In this document: piece by piece, positions 44,401 through 53,799 of the stretch | Layout of the letters: each line of letters begins with the position of its first letter | Position numbering within the stretch: the first letter of the stretch is position 1 | From: Acidimicrobiaceae bacterium | Lineage (GTDB): Bacteria; Actinomycetota; Acidimicrobiia; Acidimicrobiales; RAAP-2 | Direction of reading: 5' to 3' | Assembly: GCA_027306605.1 (NCBI GenBank) | Contig: DAHUZK010000044.1 | Location: 19,610 to 83,609 of the forward strand | DNA: 64,000 nt | Program-made: the position numbers and the translations under genes | The notes under the pieces: generated by a model | Seen by the model: the letters and a program-made list of their open reading frames with translations, nothing else | Databases searched by the model: none | Told to the model about the DNA's origin: nothing

Positions 44401-45870
44401 TCAGACGCTGACCGTCTTCGACTGGGCGAGCACCGCGCCGGAGGCGTCGAGCGCCGCCACCGCGATGTGGGTGACGCCCTTGGGCACCGGCATCGCCGTC
44501 TCGAAGCCGTCGCGTGGCACGGCGCTGACTTGTTGGAGGTTGCGCTCCCCCGACCCTGCCAGCAGCTCCCAGCTGGCCGTCTCGGTCGAGCCGTTCCACG
44601 AGGCGAAGGCGAAGAGGCGGCCCGAGTTCGACGTCGCGGTGGCGACCGCCGGCCGCCCGTCCGGGTGGCCGGCCCACGCGAAGCGGAGGGCGCGGTACGA
44701 GGTGCCCGAGGCCAGCTTGGCGTCGATGACCATGGTGCCGTCGGCCTGGAGCTCCGTGAAAGAGGGCTTGGCGCCCCAGCCGATCAGCACGTCCCCGTTC
44801 GACAGGTGTTGGACACTGCCCTGGCTTCCCGCCAGCAGAGCCTGTCCCGGATGGAGGTACTGCGTCTTCACGGTGGCGGTGTGGGTGCTTTCGTCCACGT
44901 TGAGCACGAGCCCCCGCGACTGCTTGGCCTCGGGTGGATCGGCCTGGTTGTCGAAGAGCGAGATGGCCCCGCCGGCCTGGGTCCGCGCGTCGTGTTGCCA
45001 GGCGAAGCGGGCGTCCGGACCGAGGTCGAAGTCGCTCCGCTTGCCACCGAGTTGCCAGATGATGGCTCCCGAGGCAGGGTCCACCTTGTAGACCGCCCAC
45101 GTGTTGCGCGCCGAGACGAGCAGCTTGCCATCGGGGGTGAAGTCGATGGAGTTGAGGTGCACGGGGTCGTACGGGGCGTCGCTCGAGTACGCCTGGTGCG
45201 AGTCCGAGAAGGGGATGTGGGCCGAGCTGCTCCAGTCGAAGACCAGGCTCCCGGTGCCGAGATCGATGCCCTGGATGGTGGCGTCGAGGGCGTCGCCCTC
45301 TTTCGGCCCGCCCACCCTCGTGAGGTCCGTCGTGTAGTGCCGATAGGCGGTGAAGTAGGCGATACCCGCACCGTCGATGATGAACTCGTGGAGGTCCGCA
45401 GCCAGGCCCTTCTTGGCTCGCACGGTCTTCAGCTGTCGGTACGAGTCGTCCAGGATCACGTACTCGCCGCTCGTGCCGACGCCGTAGTCGGAGATCTCGC
45501 CCTGCCAGAACGTGAGCACCTGCCGGCCGCCCCAGCTCTGGACGCGGAGGTTCGCCGAAGACTGGGCCACCGGATGCACCCAGACGGGGTTTCCCGCGCT
45601 GTCGGCCAGGAGCGGCCCTCCGGGGGTCAGGCAGACGAGCCCGTTGGCCGGTGCGCCCGCTCCCGTGACGACCTCGATCAGCGGCGGCTCGAGGCCCGGC
45701 GCCGAGTGGTAGCGCGCCGTCGTCGGTTTCGAACCGGAAGAACCGGAGCTCGGGCCCGATCCACAGGCGGCCAGCGTGGCGGCACCGGCCGCGACGCCAC
45801 CCGCCAGGAGCAGGAAGTCCCGTCGGGAGTGCCGGGTCGAGTCACGGGCTCCGCGGCCGCTCCCTGCCAT
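44401..45870 (-). CDS. Arylsulfotransferase (ASST)-like lipoprotein
   Basis: 489 residues from ATG 45870. Twin-arginine-type signal (SRRDFLLLAGG at 15-25) ending in a lipobox LAAC with C36, so probably exported folded and lipid-anchored. The rest is a beta-propeller with the ASST (arylsulfotransferase) family layout: VCLTPGGPLLADSAGNPVW, DLHEFIIDGAGIAYFTAY, DPVHLNSIDFTPDGKLLVSARN, WQHDART. Conserved His residues (LHEF, VHLNSI, QHDA) match the family. ASST moves sulfate between phenols; the actinobacterial members' substrates are not known. Confidence 0.85.
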   Translation of the reverse strand: MAGSGRGARDSTRHSRRDFLLLAGGVAAGAATLAACGSGPSSGSSGSKPTTARYHSAPGLEPPLIEVVTGAGAPANGLVCLTPGGPLLADSAGNPVWVHPVAQSSANLRVQSWGGRQVLTFWQGEISDYGVGTSGEYVILDDSYRQLKTVRAKKGLAADLHEFIIDGAGIAYFTAYRHYTTDLTRVGGPKEGDALDATIQGIDLGTGSLVFDWSSSAHIPFSDSHQAYSSDAPYDPVHLNSIDFTPDGKLLVSARNTWAVYKVDPASGAIIWQLGGKRSDFDLGPDARFAWQHDARTQAGGAISLFDNQADPPEAKQSRGLVLNVDESTHTATVKTQYLHPGQALLAGSQGSVQHLSNGDVLIGWGAKPSFTELQADGTMVIDAKLASGTSYRALRFAWAGHPDGRPAVATATSNSGRLFAFASWNGSTETASWELLAGSGERNLQQVSAVPRDGFETAMPVPKGVTHIAVAALDASGAVLAQSKTVSV

Positions 45871-45953
45871 GGCGTGCAAGGTAGTCCGCGTGACGGGCCG
45901 ATGAACTCTTCGCGAGGTGCGGCGGGTGTGCTCCGGACCCCGACGCCCTCTCG

Positions 45954-46164
45954 TATACTCGGCGTCATCATGCGACACGACGTGGCGACCACGCGGCAGC
46001 CGGCTTCCGACGGGGCGACCTCTCTCGCGGGGTCCCGCGCGTCCCTCTCCGAGGTACAGGTGTGTGGGATCCCGAAGCTGAGCGCTCGGGGGGTGGCCCC
46101 GACTTAACGGACCGAGAGTCCCGAAGGTCGCGGAGCCGCCTCCCATTCGGGGGCGGCTCCTTTT
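45954..46164 (+). ncRNA. Candidate short transcript: -10 box to terminator
   Basis: A consensus-like -10 element TATACT (45954-45959) stands in a GC-rich gap of 393 bp and a strong terminator ends at 46164, so a transcript of about 200 nt is predicted on the plus strand. An ATG at 45970 lies where the RNA should start and opens a 45-codon frame to 46107 (leaderless peptide possible). Beyond the frame CGGACCGAGAGTCCCG can form a hairpin. It matches no riboswitch consensus I know. Confidence 0.4.
46132..46164 (+). terminator. Rho-independent terminator
   Basis: GGAGCCGCC (46132-46140) pairs perfectly with GGCGGCTCC (46152-46160), followed by TTTT at 46161-46164. It is the clearest intrinsic terminator in the window. 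Confidence 0.8.
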
Positions 46165-46263
46165 GCGTTTGGGGCCATGTCGGTGGGACCGGCAGATGGT
46201 GCAGCAACCCGTTCCGGCGGTCGGGCCGGGAACGGACGACGGATGTGCGGCGGGGCGAGGCGA

Positions 46264-46452
46264 ATGGACACGACGATGTACGAGATCACAACTCCGAAGA
46301 CGATGGGCAACACCCCGGCCGTCCGGCTCTGCCCGCGCTGTGGCTTCCACCCGGCGTCGCCCCGGATCTCGGGCTACTGCTCCTGGGACTGCTACGAGGC
46401 GGACGACGACGAGGAGGAGGACGACGAGAGCGATCGTCGGCGCGCCGCCTGA
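46264..46452 (+). CDS. Small zinc-ribbon-like acidic protein
   Basis: 62 residues from ATG 46264 (ATG 46276 also possible). CPRCGFHPASPRISGYCSWDC gives CxxC ... CxxxC, one probable zinc site, followed by a strongly acidic tail DDDEEEDDESD and RRR. Looks like a small zinc-binding regulatory or RNA-associated protein, but the function is unknown. Downstream of the candidate short transcript. Confidence 0.65.
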   Translation: MDTTMYEITTPKTMGNTPAVRLCPRCGFHPASPRISGYCSWDCYEADDDEEEDDESDRRRAA

Positions 46453-46519
46453 GCCGGGTCCGAGGCCATGCGGGCGGCTGACGCGGGCCGAGCGCGGCCG
46501 AGCGCGGCCGACCGGCGGC

Positions 46520-48244
46520 TCATGACCGGGTCGAGATGCCGCCCCAATCCGGATCGGGACGCCCGGACCGGTAGGCGGCTCGCAGGTTGCGCAGCCAACC
46601 GAGGCTGTCCTCGAGGCCACCCGGCCGGTTCCGACCGAGCCAGAGGGTGCGGTAGCGCTCCGTCAGCTGGTCGAGCAACGTCCCGAGCGCCGCCCGTTCG
46701 TCCTGTGGCACCGAGGCCAGCGATCCGTCGCCGCGCAGCCGGGCGCGTGCGTCGCGGACCAGCAGGGCGACGAGATCCGCGCTGAAGGCCGCCTCGTCGG
46801 CCAGCGATTGGCCGTCGCCGCGGCCCGGGCGCGATCGGGCGGCGTCCGCCCTGGCCTGGTCCAGGCAGGCGTCGACGGCATCGAGCTCGTCCGTTGTCAG
46901 GCCTGCGGTGAGGCCGCGCCCGACGGGCAGCTGGGGGTAGTACAGGTTCATCACGAGCGTCGACATGTTCGGGAACTGCGGCGTCACCAGGCGATGCGCG
47001 TCGCCCAGCGCCAGCACAGCCGCCGCCAGGCCACCGGTGTCGTCGTCGAAGACATGGGTGCTGAGCGCAGCGCCCAGGTCCAGATCCTCGTTGGCCTCGA
47101 GGCACCACGACACGGCGGCGCCGTAGACCAGGCCCGGCTCGCTGACCAACCATTGCTGGAGGTGGCCGAGGTCGCCCCAATCGGTGTTGAGATAGCCCGA
47201 ACCGCCGTGCGCCAGCGCGGCCGCCGCCGCGGCGCGACAGGTGAGGCGAGCGTTGGTGAGGCGCCCGAGGATGCTCAACCAGCTCGACGTTCCCGGTGCC
47301 ACCCAGAAGGGGATGCCCGCGTCGGCCAGGAGGGCACAACGTTCCTCGAAGGGGTGCCAGCTGTCGTAGCCCCACTCGCAGACGGTCACACCGTCGGGGA
47401 GCGCGCCGACCAGGTCGGCGCGGCCGGCCACCATGTCGCCCCACATCAGCATCTCGCGACCATCGAGCTCGGGCAGCCCGCGCAGGGTCGTGACCCAGCC
47501 CAGGAAGTCCTCCAGGCGACTGGCCGGAAGCTCCCAGGCCTCGTCGAGGCCGACGTGGACGCGCCGGCTGCTGAACAGCGGCAGGAGCTCGGCCAGCAAC
47601 TCGCGCACCAGGGCCAGCGAGTCCGGGTTCCGCGGCTCGATGGTCATCGGCTGCCGGGCGATGCCGAACGGATCGACGAATCCCTCTGGGCTGATGGCGA
47701 GGCCGGAGTAGCGGTCGTGCTGGAGCCACCGGTTCATGTGACCCAGGCAGTTCTGGTTCGGGACGAGCTCGACGTGCCGGGCGCGGCAGAACGCGTCGAG
47801 CTCCCGGATCTCGTGCTCGTCCAGGGGGCTGGCCGCCCCATGGACCTCGGGGTGCCCCCTGTAGGCGAAGGTGTGTTCCGAGTAGAGCTGGACCTGGTTC
47901 ACCTTCAGCGCGGCCAGTCGGTCCACGACGGCCCGCAAGGAATCGGCGGTGGGCACCTTGTCCCGGGAGATGTCGAGCATGACCCCACGCACCGCCAGGT
48001 CCGGATGATCCCGCACCGTTCCGACGGGGAGCGCGCCGCCGTGTAGGCGGGCGAGTTGGGCGAGCGTGGCCTCGCCGTAGAAGAGGCCCGCCTCGTCGCC
48101 ACCCGCCAGCTCGACGCGGTCGGTACCGATCCGCAGCTCGTAGCCCTGGCGGGGGAGGGACCGGTCCAGCCGTCGTGCGGGCGGGCGGGCCGGCACCAGC
48201 TCGTCGCCGAGCTCGAGGCTCCGGGGTCTGGGCACGAGATTCAC
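46520..48244 (-). CDS. Glycoside hydrolase family 20-like beta-N-acetylhexosaminidase
   Basis: 574 residues from GTG 48244, overlapping the GNAT gene stop (GTGA). The N-terminal GH20b-type alpha/beta domain (1-85) is followed by a TIM barrel beginning RGVMLDISRDKVPTADSL; VHVGLDEAWELP has the GH20 catalytic Asp-Glu pair (D234/E235); LYSEHTFAY and LVPNQNCLGHMNRWL are substrate-side blocks. It should release terminal N-acetylhexosamine by substrate-assisted catalysis. No signal peptide, so cytoplasmic. Confidence 0.82.
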   Translation of the reverse strand: MNLVPRPRSLELGDELVPARPPARRLDRSLPRQGYELRIGTDRVELAGGDEAGLFYGEATLAQLARLHGGALPVGTVRDHPDLAVRGVMLDISRDKVPTADSLRAVVDRLAALKVNQVQLYSEHTFAYRGHPEVHGAASPLDEHEIRELDAFCRARHVELVPNQNCLGHMNRWLQHDRYSGLAISPEGFVDPFGIARQPMTIEPRNPDSLALVRELLAELLPLFSSRRVHVGLDEAWELPASRLEDFLGWVTTLRGLPELDGREMLMWGDMVAGRADLVGALPDGVTVCEWGYDSWHPFEERCALLADAGIPFWVAPGTSSWLSILGRLTNARLTCRAAAAAALAHGGSGYLNTDWGDLGHLQQWLVSEPGLVYGAAVSWCLEANEDLDLGAALSTHVFDDDTGGLAAAVLALGDAHRLVTPQFPNMSTLVMNLYYPQLPVGRGLTAGLTTDELDAVDACLDQARADAARSRPGRGDGQSLADEAAFSADLVALLVRDARARLRGDGSLASVPQDERAALGTLLDQLTERYRTLWLGRNRPGGLEDSLGWLRNLRAAYRSGRPDPDWGGISTRS

Positions 48245-49146
48245 ACGACCTCCTTGCGGTAGACGAAGTAGACGTCGCTGACGCGGCCGCCGACGGCGGC
48301 ATAGGGCACGACCGGGCCCACCCAGACCACCGACACCCGGGACCGCCCGCGGCGCCGCAACTCGTGCAGAGCACCGACGAGGACACCCTTGCCGCGACCT
48401 TGTCCCATCAGTTCGAGTCTCACGGCGACGGGACCGAGCAGTCCCTCCCGGTTCACCTCGAATGCACAGAACGCGGCGAGTGCACCCTCCGCGCGTCCGT
48501 CCTCGCGGGCCACGACGAGGTTGCCCTTCCCGAGGGCGCGCAGGACCTCCGGTCGCCAATGGGGCCAGTTCGTGGCCATGAAGGCATCGACGTCGTCGTG
48601 GTCGGCCGGACCGGCCAGGTAGTGCCCGCCGGGGTCGGGCGGGACGGCGTCGAGGTCGACCTCCATGTTGTAGTTCGTCTCGCTCCGGGCGTAATGGCGC
48701 CCTTCGAACAGGCACATGAGGCCCGTCTCCGTGCTCGGCACCCCTGGCCAGAGGAAGTAGGGCGGGTCGGCGCCGGTGCTGAGGCTTCGGTGTCCTGCAG
48801 CGCGGGCCCATTCCTCGATCGCGGCGACCAGTCCCTGCGCGATCCCGCGCCGGCGCTCCTCGGGCGCCACCGCCAGGAGGCGGATGTGGGCGCCGTCGTC
48901 GCATTCCACCGCTGCCACGATGCCCGTCTCGGGAGAGCCCAGGACGACGGCGGGCTGGTCGGACGCGAAGAGGGCGTCGCGGAGCTCCTCTTCGGAAGGA
49001 CTGTCGGGGACGGACCGGCGGCACAGTGCGGCGATCGCTGCGAGATCCGAGGAGCCGAGCCGTTCCACGGGCGACAGGCTAGGGCCCGACGGGGGCGGAG
49101 CGACGGGCGGGACGCACGCGTGAGCCGCCACGGGACCGGCACTCAC
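48241..49146 (-). CDS. Tandem GNAT-family acetyltransferase
   Basis: 301 residues from GTG 49146 (GTG 49068 is a plausible shorter start, since the first 26 residues are Pro-rich). Two GNAT-like halves: the N-terminal half has IRLLAVAPEERRRGIAQGLV (acetyl-CoA pyrophosphate loop RRRGIAQG), and the C-terminal half GPVAVRLELMGQGRGKGVLV with the loop GQGRGKG. Transfers an acetyl group to an amine. The GH20 gene is translationally coupled, which suggests amino-sugar metabolism. Confidence 0.83.
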   Translation of the reverse strand: MSAGPVAAHACVPPVAPPPSGPSLSPVERLGSSDLAAIAALCRRSVPDSPSEEELRDALFASDQPAVVLGSPETGIVAAVECDDGAHIRLLAVAPEERRRGIAQGLVAAIEEWARAAGHRSLSTGADPPYFLWPGVPSTETGLMCLFEGRHYARSETNYNMEVDLDAVPPDPGGHYLAGPADHDDVDAFMATNWPHWRPEVLRALGKGNLVVAREDGRAEGALAAFCAFEVNREGLLGPVAVRLELMGQGRGKGVLVGALHELRRRGRSRVSVVWVGPVVPYAAVGGRVSDVYFVYRKEVV

Positions 49147-49156
49147 CCCAGCGCGT

Positions 49157-50011
49157 TCAAACGCTCCCCTCGGGGAAGCGGAGCCGGGCCAGTTGCGTCG
49201 ACTGCCCGACGATCCGTCCCGAGGCGTCCCACAGGACGCAGGTCTCGTCGACCATCCCGCCGGTCACCAGCTGTGCGGTGAAACGAAGCCCGAGCCACCC
49301 GGGCTCGGGCACGGCGCGTACGAACGCCGTCATCTGCAGTGTCGGAACCCAACCGCTGGAGCCGATCATGAGCGTGGCCGGCGGTACGGCGTCGACGGAG
49401 AAGAGTAGGGAATGAGGGTCCGGCGGACGTCCGTCGGCGAAGCGCACCCAGCCGCGGAGCTCTGCAGGGGAATCGGGACGGGCGGCGCCGGTGAAGGGGT
49501 TGGTCTCGGGGTCCAAGCGCAGGTCGAGGACGTCCATCACCCCGACCCGGGTGCCGCCAGGGCCCTCGGATCTCAGGCGCTCGCACCGGTCAGGGTCCGC
49601 GACGGCGAGGCCGCCGCTGCTGTCGTAGCGGGGCGGCGCCGAGGGCGGGACGGCCGAGACGACGAAGACGGCGTCCACCATGTCGCGGCCCTCCTGGGCC
49701 AGGACGGCACGTACCTGGGCCGCCGACCGGCCGCGCCGCAGCACGGAGGTGTGCACCGTTGCCGCCGTGAGGGCGGGAGGGAGCACGTAGGTGATGGAGG
49801 CCGAGACAACCTCCCACCGATGGCTCCCAACGTCGTCGGTGCCGGACCGCGCCACCTCCCTGGCGGCCCGGCCCATCAGCGCGAGGAGATAGCCGCCGTT
49901 GGGCTTGTCGCCGACCGTCCAGAGCGGATGGACCTGCACCTCGAACACCGTCGGGTCCGATGTCGGGTGCACCGCAGTAGCGGCGTCGAAGGAGAGGTCG
50001 GCGGGGCGCAC
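49157..50011 (-). CDS. Thioesterase-family (TesB-like double hot-dog) protein
   Basis: 284 residues from GTG 50011. Two hot-dog halves: WTVGDKPNGGYLLALMGRAA at about 31-50 and the C-terminal SLLFSVDAVPPATL, GWVPTLQMTAFVR block, as in the acyl-CoA thioesterase family of actinobacteria. It would hydrolyse an acyl-CoA to free acid. Ends 11 bp before the GNAT gene starts. Confidence 0.85.
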   Translation of the reverse strand: MRPADLSFDAATAVHPTSDPTVFEVQVHPLWTVGDKPNGGYLLALMGRAAREVARSGTDDVGSHRWEVVSASITYVLPPALTAATVHTSVLRRGRSAAQVRAVLAQEGRDMVDAVFVVSAVPPSAPPRYDSSGGLAVADPDRCERLRSEGPGGTRVGVMDVLDLRLDPETNPFTGAARPDSPAELRGWVRFADGRPPDPHSLLFSVDAVPPATLMIGSSGWVPTLQMTAFVRAVPEPGWLGLRFTAQLVTGGMVDETCVLWDASGRIVGQSTQLARLRFPEGSV

Positions 50012-50039
50012 GGGGCGACCCTAGCGGCGAAGATGGCGC

Positions 50040-50789
50040 ATGCATTTCGATCTGGAGGGCACCTTCGGTGACGACTACCTCTACTTCTACGAGGAGTCGA
50101 TCGACGACGAGCACTCCGACGCGGACTGCGCCGAGATCCTCGGTCTGCTCGGCCTCGAGTCCGGTTCGGCCGTCCTCGACGCGCCCTGTGGACACGGCCG
50201 TCTCGCACGCCGGCTGGCCGCCGCCGGTCTGCAGGTGACCGGCGTCGACGTCACGCGGGCCTATCTCGAGCAGGCCAGAGCGGAGCCGGCCCTGCCGACC
50301 GGAGCGACGGGCACCCTCACCTACCTCCAAGGCGACTTGCGGCAGCTCCCGGTCGGGGGCCCCTTCGACGCCGTGGTGTGCTGGCTGAACTCGTTCGGCT
50401 ACTACGACGACGACGACTGCCATCGCGTGCTGGCCGAGTTCCACCGCGTGCTGCGCCCAGGGGGCCGCGTCGCCATCGACACGATGCATCACGACGGCGG
50501 TGTCCGTCACTTCACGCCGGCACCCGACGCGGTCGTGGTGCAGCGCGGCGACGACACGATGCTCGAGCTGTCGACCTTCGACCCCATCACGGGTCGGATG
50601 ATCGTCGAGCGCACCGTGCATCGCGACGGAGCACGCCGCCAGGCGTCGTACTTCGTCCGGCTGCCCACGCCACCCGAGTGGGTGGTGTGGCTCGAGCGGG
50701 CGGGGTTTCGCGACGTCAGATTCCGAGCCGGTGGCGGCGGGCCGCTCGAACTGGACAGCTGGGAGATGGTCGTCGTCGCGACGGCCTGA
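50040..50789 (+). CDS. SAM-dependent methyltransferase
   Basis: 249 residues from ATG 50040. SAM motif I AVLDAPCGHGRLARRLAAAG at about 44-63, motif II VTGVDVT, motif for the acidic loop LQGDLRQLP, and VLRPGGRVAIDTMHHD. Class I Rossmann methyltransferase; substrate unknown. Divergent from the thioesterase by 28 bp. Confidence 0.88.
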   Translation: MHFDLEGTFGDDYLYFYEESIDDEHSDADCAEILGLLGLESGSAVLDAPCGHGRLARRLAAAGLQVTGVDVTRAYLEQARAEPALPTGATGTLTYLQGDLRQLPVGGPFDAVVCWLNSFGYYDDDDCHRVLAEFHRVLRPGGRVAIDTMHHDGGVRHFTPAPDAVVVQRGDDTMLELSTFDPITGRMIVERTVHRDGARRQASYFVRLPTPPEWVVWLERAGFRDVRFRAGGGGPLELDSWEMVVVATA

Positions 50790-51009
50790 TCCCACCGGCG
50801 TGCCCCCCACCGACGTGACCCCGCACGCGTGACCCAGCCCGAGGGACACGGCCGAAGCCTGGCCGTGACGACCGGGTCCGGCTCTCCTGCCCGGGTCCGG
50901 CCGGAGTTCGGGTTGGGCCGGCCAACGGGGTACCGTCGTCCCTGAGACCCTGCGGGCGGGCGGCCCCGAAGCTGGCCGACGACCGGACCGAGCGAGCGGA
51001 GGTGAACGG

Positions 51010-52536
51010 ATGAGCGGCGGCATCGCAGCCTGGGGCGCCTACCTGCCCTACTGGCGCCTGCAACGGTCGGCCATCGGGGCCGTGCTGGGCAGCGGTGGCG
51101 GTCGTGGCACGCGCGCCGTCGCCTCCTACGACGAGGACACCACCACCTTGGGGGTCGAGGCGGGGCGACGGGCCCTGGCCGCCGGTCCGGGCGCCGGCGC
51201 CGTCCAGGATCTGGTCCTCTCGACGCCGGACCCCGCGTATCTCGACAAGACCAGCGCGACCACGGTGCACGCGGCGCTGGGGCTCGGGCGGGCCTGCGGC
51301 GCCTACGACTTCGCCGGCTCCTCGCGCTCGGCCATCGGGTCGCTGCTCCAGGCCCTGGCGCTGTCCGGCCCGGGTGTGCCGCCTGGCCCCGATGTGCCGG
51401 CCGGCTCGGGGACACGAGGCGCGGCCGCGGGCCGCACGACGCTCGCCGTCGTCTCCGACCTGCGCACGGGTCTGGCGGGCTCGGCCGAGGAGCGTGACAG
51501 CGGGGACGGCGCCGCCGCCTTCCTCTGCGCGCCCGAGGGCGGCGTCGCCCAGCTGGTGGGGCGGGGCGCCGCCAGCGACGAGTTCCTCGACCGCTGGCGG
51601 GTCCCTGGCGAAACGGACTCGCACGTCTGGGAGGAGCGCTTCGGCGAGGAGCTCTACGTGCCGCTGGCCCGGGAGGCGTTCGCCGCCGCCCTGAAGGACG
51701 CCGGGATCTCCGAAGGGGACGTGGACCACGCCGTCGTCACGGGGCTGCACGCCAGGGCCGTCAAGGCGGTCACCAAGGGCCTCGGCGTGAGCGAGGGTGT
51801 CCTGGCGCCCGACCTGTCGGGGATGGTGGGGAACCTGGGTGCGGCCCACGCCGGCGTGGCGCTGTGCGACGTGTTGGAGCGGGCCGAACCCGACCAGGTG
51901 ATCGCCGTGCTCTCCTTGGCCGACGGTGCCGACGCCTTCGTGCTCCGGACCGACGAAGCGCTGGTCGCCGCACACCGGGCCCGCGCCGAGGCGGGGATCC
52001 CCTCGGTCGCGGACCAGATCGCCGCCGGGCGCGACGATCTGAGCTACGCCGGCTTCTTGACCTGGCGGGGCCAGATGCACCGGGAGCCACCCCGCCGTCC
52101 GGACCCCGAGCGTCCCGGCGCACCGACGGTGCACCGTTCCGAGGCGTGGAAGTACGCCTTCGCCGCCAGCCGTTGCACGGCCTGCGGGTTCCGCCACATG
52201 CCCCCGACGCGGGCCTGCCTCAACTGCCGTGCCATCGACCACATGCAGGCGGAGCGCTTGGCCGACGTCCCCGGCACCGTGGCCACGTTCACCATCGACC
52301 ACCTGGCCTTCTCGCTCTCGCCGCCGGTCATCGGCGTCATCATCGACTTCGACGGCGGCGGCCGCTTCCGGTGCGAGATGACCGACGCCCGTCCCGACGA
52401 GTTGTCGATCGGTGACCGGGTGTCCATGACGTTCCGCCGGGTGTGGACGGCACAGGGCGTGCACAATTACTTCTGGAAGGCCCGCCCGCTGGCAGGTGCC
52501 GGCGCGACCGGGCACGGGAGCGAGAACGAGACGTGA
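51010..52536 (+). CDS. Ketosynthase/HMG-CoA synthase-like protein fused to an OB-fold (DUF35) zinc domain
   Basis: 508 residues. N-terminal thiolase-fold half (1-340) resembles HMG-CoA synthase or KAS III: GAYLPYWRLQRS, DLVLSTPDPAYLDKTSATTVHAALGLG, GMVGNLGAAHAGVAL. Where the nucleophilic Cys is expected (AYDFAGSSRS, 98-107) there is Ser, so normal condensation is unlikely. The C-terminal 130 residues are DUF35: a four-Cys zinc ribbon (CTACGF, CLNC) followed by an OB-fold. DUF35 proteins escort thiolase-type partners such as Ltp/ChsH2; the next gene is such a thiolase. Confidence 0.85.
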   Translation: MSGGIAAWGAYLPYWRLQRSAIGAVLGSGGGRGTRAVASYDEDTTTLGVEAGRRALAAGPGAGAVQDLVLSTPDPAYLDKTSATTVHAALGLGRACGAYDFAGSSRSAIGSLLQALALSGPGVPPGPDVPAGSGTRGAAAGRTTLAVVSDLRTGLAGSAEERDSGDGAAAFLCAPEGGVAQLVGRGAASDEFLDRWRVPGETDSHVWEERFGEELYVPLAREAFAAALKDAGISEGDVDHAVVTGLHARAVKAVTKGLGVSEGVLAPDLSGMVGNLGAAHAGVALCDVLERAEPDQVIAVLSLADGADAFVLRTDEALVAAHRARAEAGIPSVADQIAAGRDDLSYAGFLTWRGQMHREPPRRPDPERPGAPTVHRSEAWKYAFAASRCTACGFRHMPPTRACLNCRAIDHMQAERLADVPGTVATFTIDHLAFSLSPPVIGVIIDFDGGGRFRCEMTDARPDELSIGDRVSMTFRRVWTAQGVHNYFWKARPLAGAGATGHGSENET

Positions 52537-52580
52537 ACGAGACAGCGAACGAGACCGGGAACGAGACCGGGAACGAGACG
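52523..52580. repeat. 12-bp-type tandem repeat spanning a stop codon
   Basis: GAACGAGAC recurs five times with 11-12 bp spacing; the best unit is CGGGAACGAGAC. The stop TGA (52534-52536) of the ketosynthase-like gene lies between the first two copies, and the array runs up to the ribosome site of the thiolase gene. Confidence 0.88.
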
Positions 52581-52599
52581 GAGCGAGGAGAGTAGGGCG

Positions 52600-53799
52600 A
52601 TGGCGAGCAGTGGCATTCGCGACCAGGTGGCCATCATCGGTATGGGCTGCACCCGCTTCGGCGAGTTGTGGGACAAGGGGGTCGACGACCTCCTGACCGA
52701 GGCCGCCACGGAAGCAGCCGCCTCGGCGTCGATGTCGATCCACGACATCGACGCCTTCTGGCTCGGCACCATGACATCGGGTGTCTGCGGCGTCACGCTC
52801 TCCAAGCCGCTGAAGCTCGACTACAAGCCGGTGACCCGGGTCGAGAACTACTGCGCCACCGGCTCGGAGGCCTTCCGCAACGCCTGCTATGCCGTGGCCT
52901 CGGGCGCCTACGACATCGCCATGGCCGTCGGTGTGGAGAAGCTCAAGGACACGGGGTATTCGGGGCTCACCGGCATCCGCGCCGTGGGGGACGGGACCGA
53001 TCCCGGTCTCTCCTCGCCTGCCGCCTTCTCCTTTCTCGCCCCCTCCTACGCGCACAAGTACGGGGTGGACAAGGACCAGCTCAAGGAGGTCATGAGCCGG
53101 ATCGCCTACAAGAACCACCAGAACGGTGCCCGCAACCCCCGCGCGCAGTTCCAGAAGGAGGTGCCCATGGAGACGATCGCCAGGGCGCCACTGGTGGCCG
53201 GCGACCTCGGCGTCTTCGACTGCAGCGGGGTGAGCGACGGTTCGGCGGCGGCAGTCATCGTCCGGGCCGACGACGCACCGCGTTACTGCGCCAACCCGCT
53301 CTACGTGAAGGCACTCTCGTTCGTCGCCGGCCCTGCCGCCGGCCCGATCGACCCGGCCTACGACTACACGACCTTCGAGGAGGTGGTGCGCACGGCCGAA
53401 GATGCCTACGCCCAGGCCGGCATCACCGACCCGCGCTCGCAGCTGGCCATGGCGGAGGTGCACGACTGCTTCACGCCGACCGAGCTCGTCTTGATGGAGG
53501 ATCTCGGCTTCGCCGAACGGGGCACGGCGTGGAAGGAGGTGCTGGAGGGGACGTTCGACCGCGACGGCGACCTGCCGGTCAACCCCGACGGCGGCCTGAA
53601 GTCCTTCGGGCATCCGATCGGTGCCTCGGGCCTGCGCATGCTGTTCGAGTGCTGGCTGCAGCTGCGGGGCGAGGCGCCCCCGGAGCGGCAGATCAACACC
53701 GTCGGTCCGGGGCGCACGCTCGGGCTCACCCACAACCTCGGCGGTGCGCCGGGAGAGGGTGTGAGCTTCGTCGGCATCGTCGGCACCGAGCGCGACTGA
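52600..53799 (+). CDS. Thiolase / SCP2-thiolase-like acetyltransferase
   Basis: 399 residues from ATG 52600. YCATGSEAFRNACYAVASG around 84-102 has the nucleophilic C85; EVHDCFTPTEL and SFGHPIGASG carry the conserved His residues. The usual C-terminal CxG cysteine is replaced by THNLGGAPG, as in sterol-carrier-protein-type thiolases (SCPx/Ltp2), which work with a DUF35 partner. Cleaves or condenses beta-ketoacyl-CoA or performs retro-aldol cleavage. Stop and next start share one base (TGATG). Confidence 0.92.
   Translation: MASSGIRDQVAIIGMGCTRFGELWDKGVDDLLTEAATEAAASASMSIHDIDAFWLGTMTSGVCGVTLSKPLKLDYKPVTRVENYCATGSEAFRNACYAVASGAYDIAMAVGVEKLKDTGYSGLTGIRAVGDGTDPGLSSPAAFSFLAPSYAHKYGVDKDQLKEVMSRIAYKNHQNGARNPRAQFQKEVPMETIARAPLVAGDLGVFDCSGVSDGSAAAVIVRADDAPRYCANPLYVKALSFVAGPAAGPIDPAYDYTTFEEVVRTAEDAYAQAGITDPRSQLAMAEVHDCFTPTELVLMEDLGFAERGTAWKEVLEGTFDRDGDLPVNPDGGLKSFGHPIGASGLRMLFECWLQLRGEAPPERQINTVGPGRTLGLTHNLGGAPGEGVSFVGIVGTERD

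Noticed and set aside
44390..44404. CTGACG-TCT-CGTCAG as a member of the TGACA palindrome set
   Set aside because: Spacer is 3 not 4, and it lies between two converging stop codons, so it is more likely chance or part of a weak terminator.
46108..46126. GGAC-N5-GTCC near 46110 as another DosR box
   Set aside because: The spacer is 5, not 4, and it lies within the predicted transcript where it can form an RNA hairpin.
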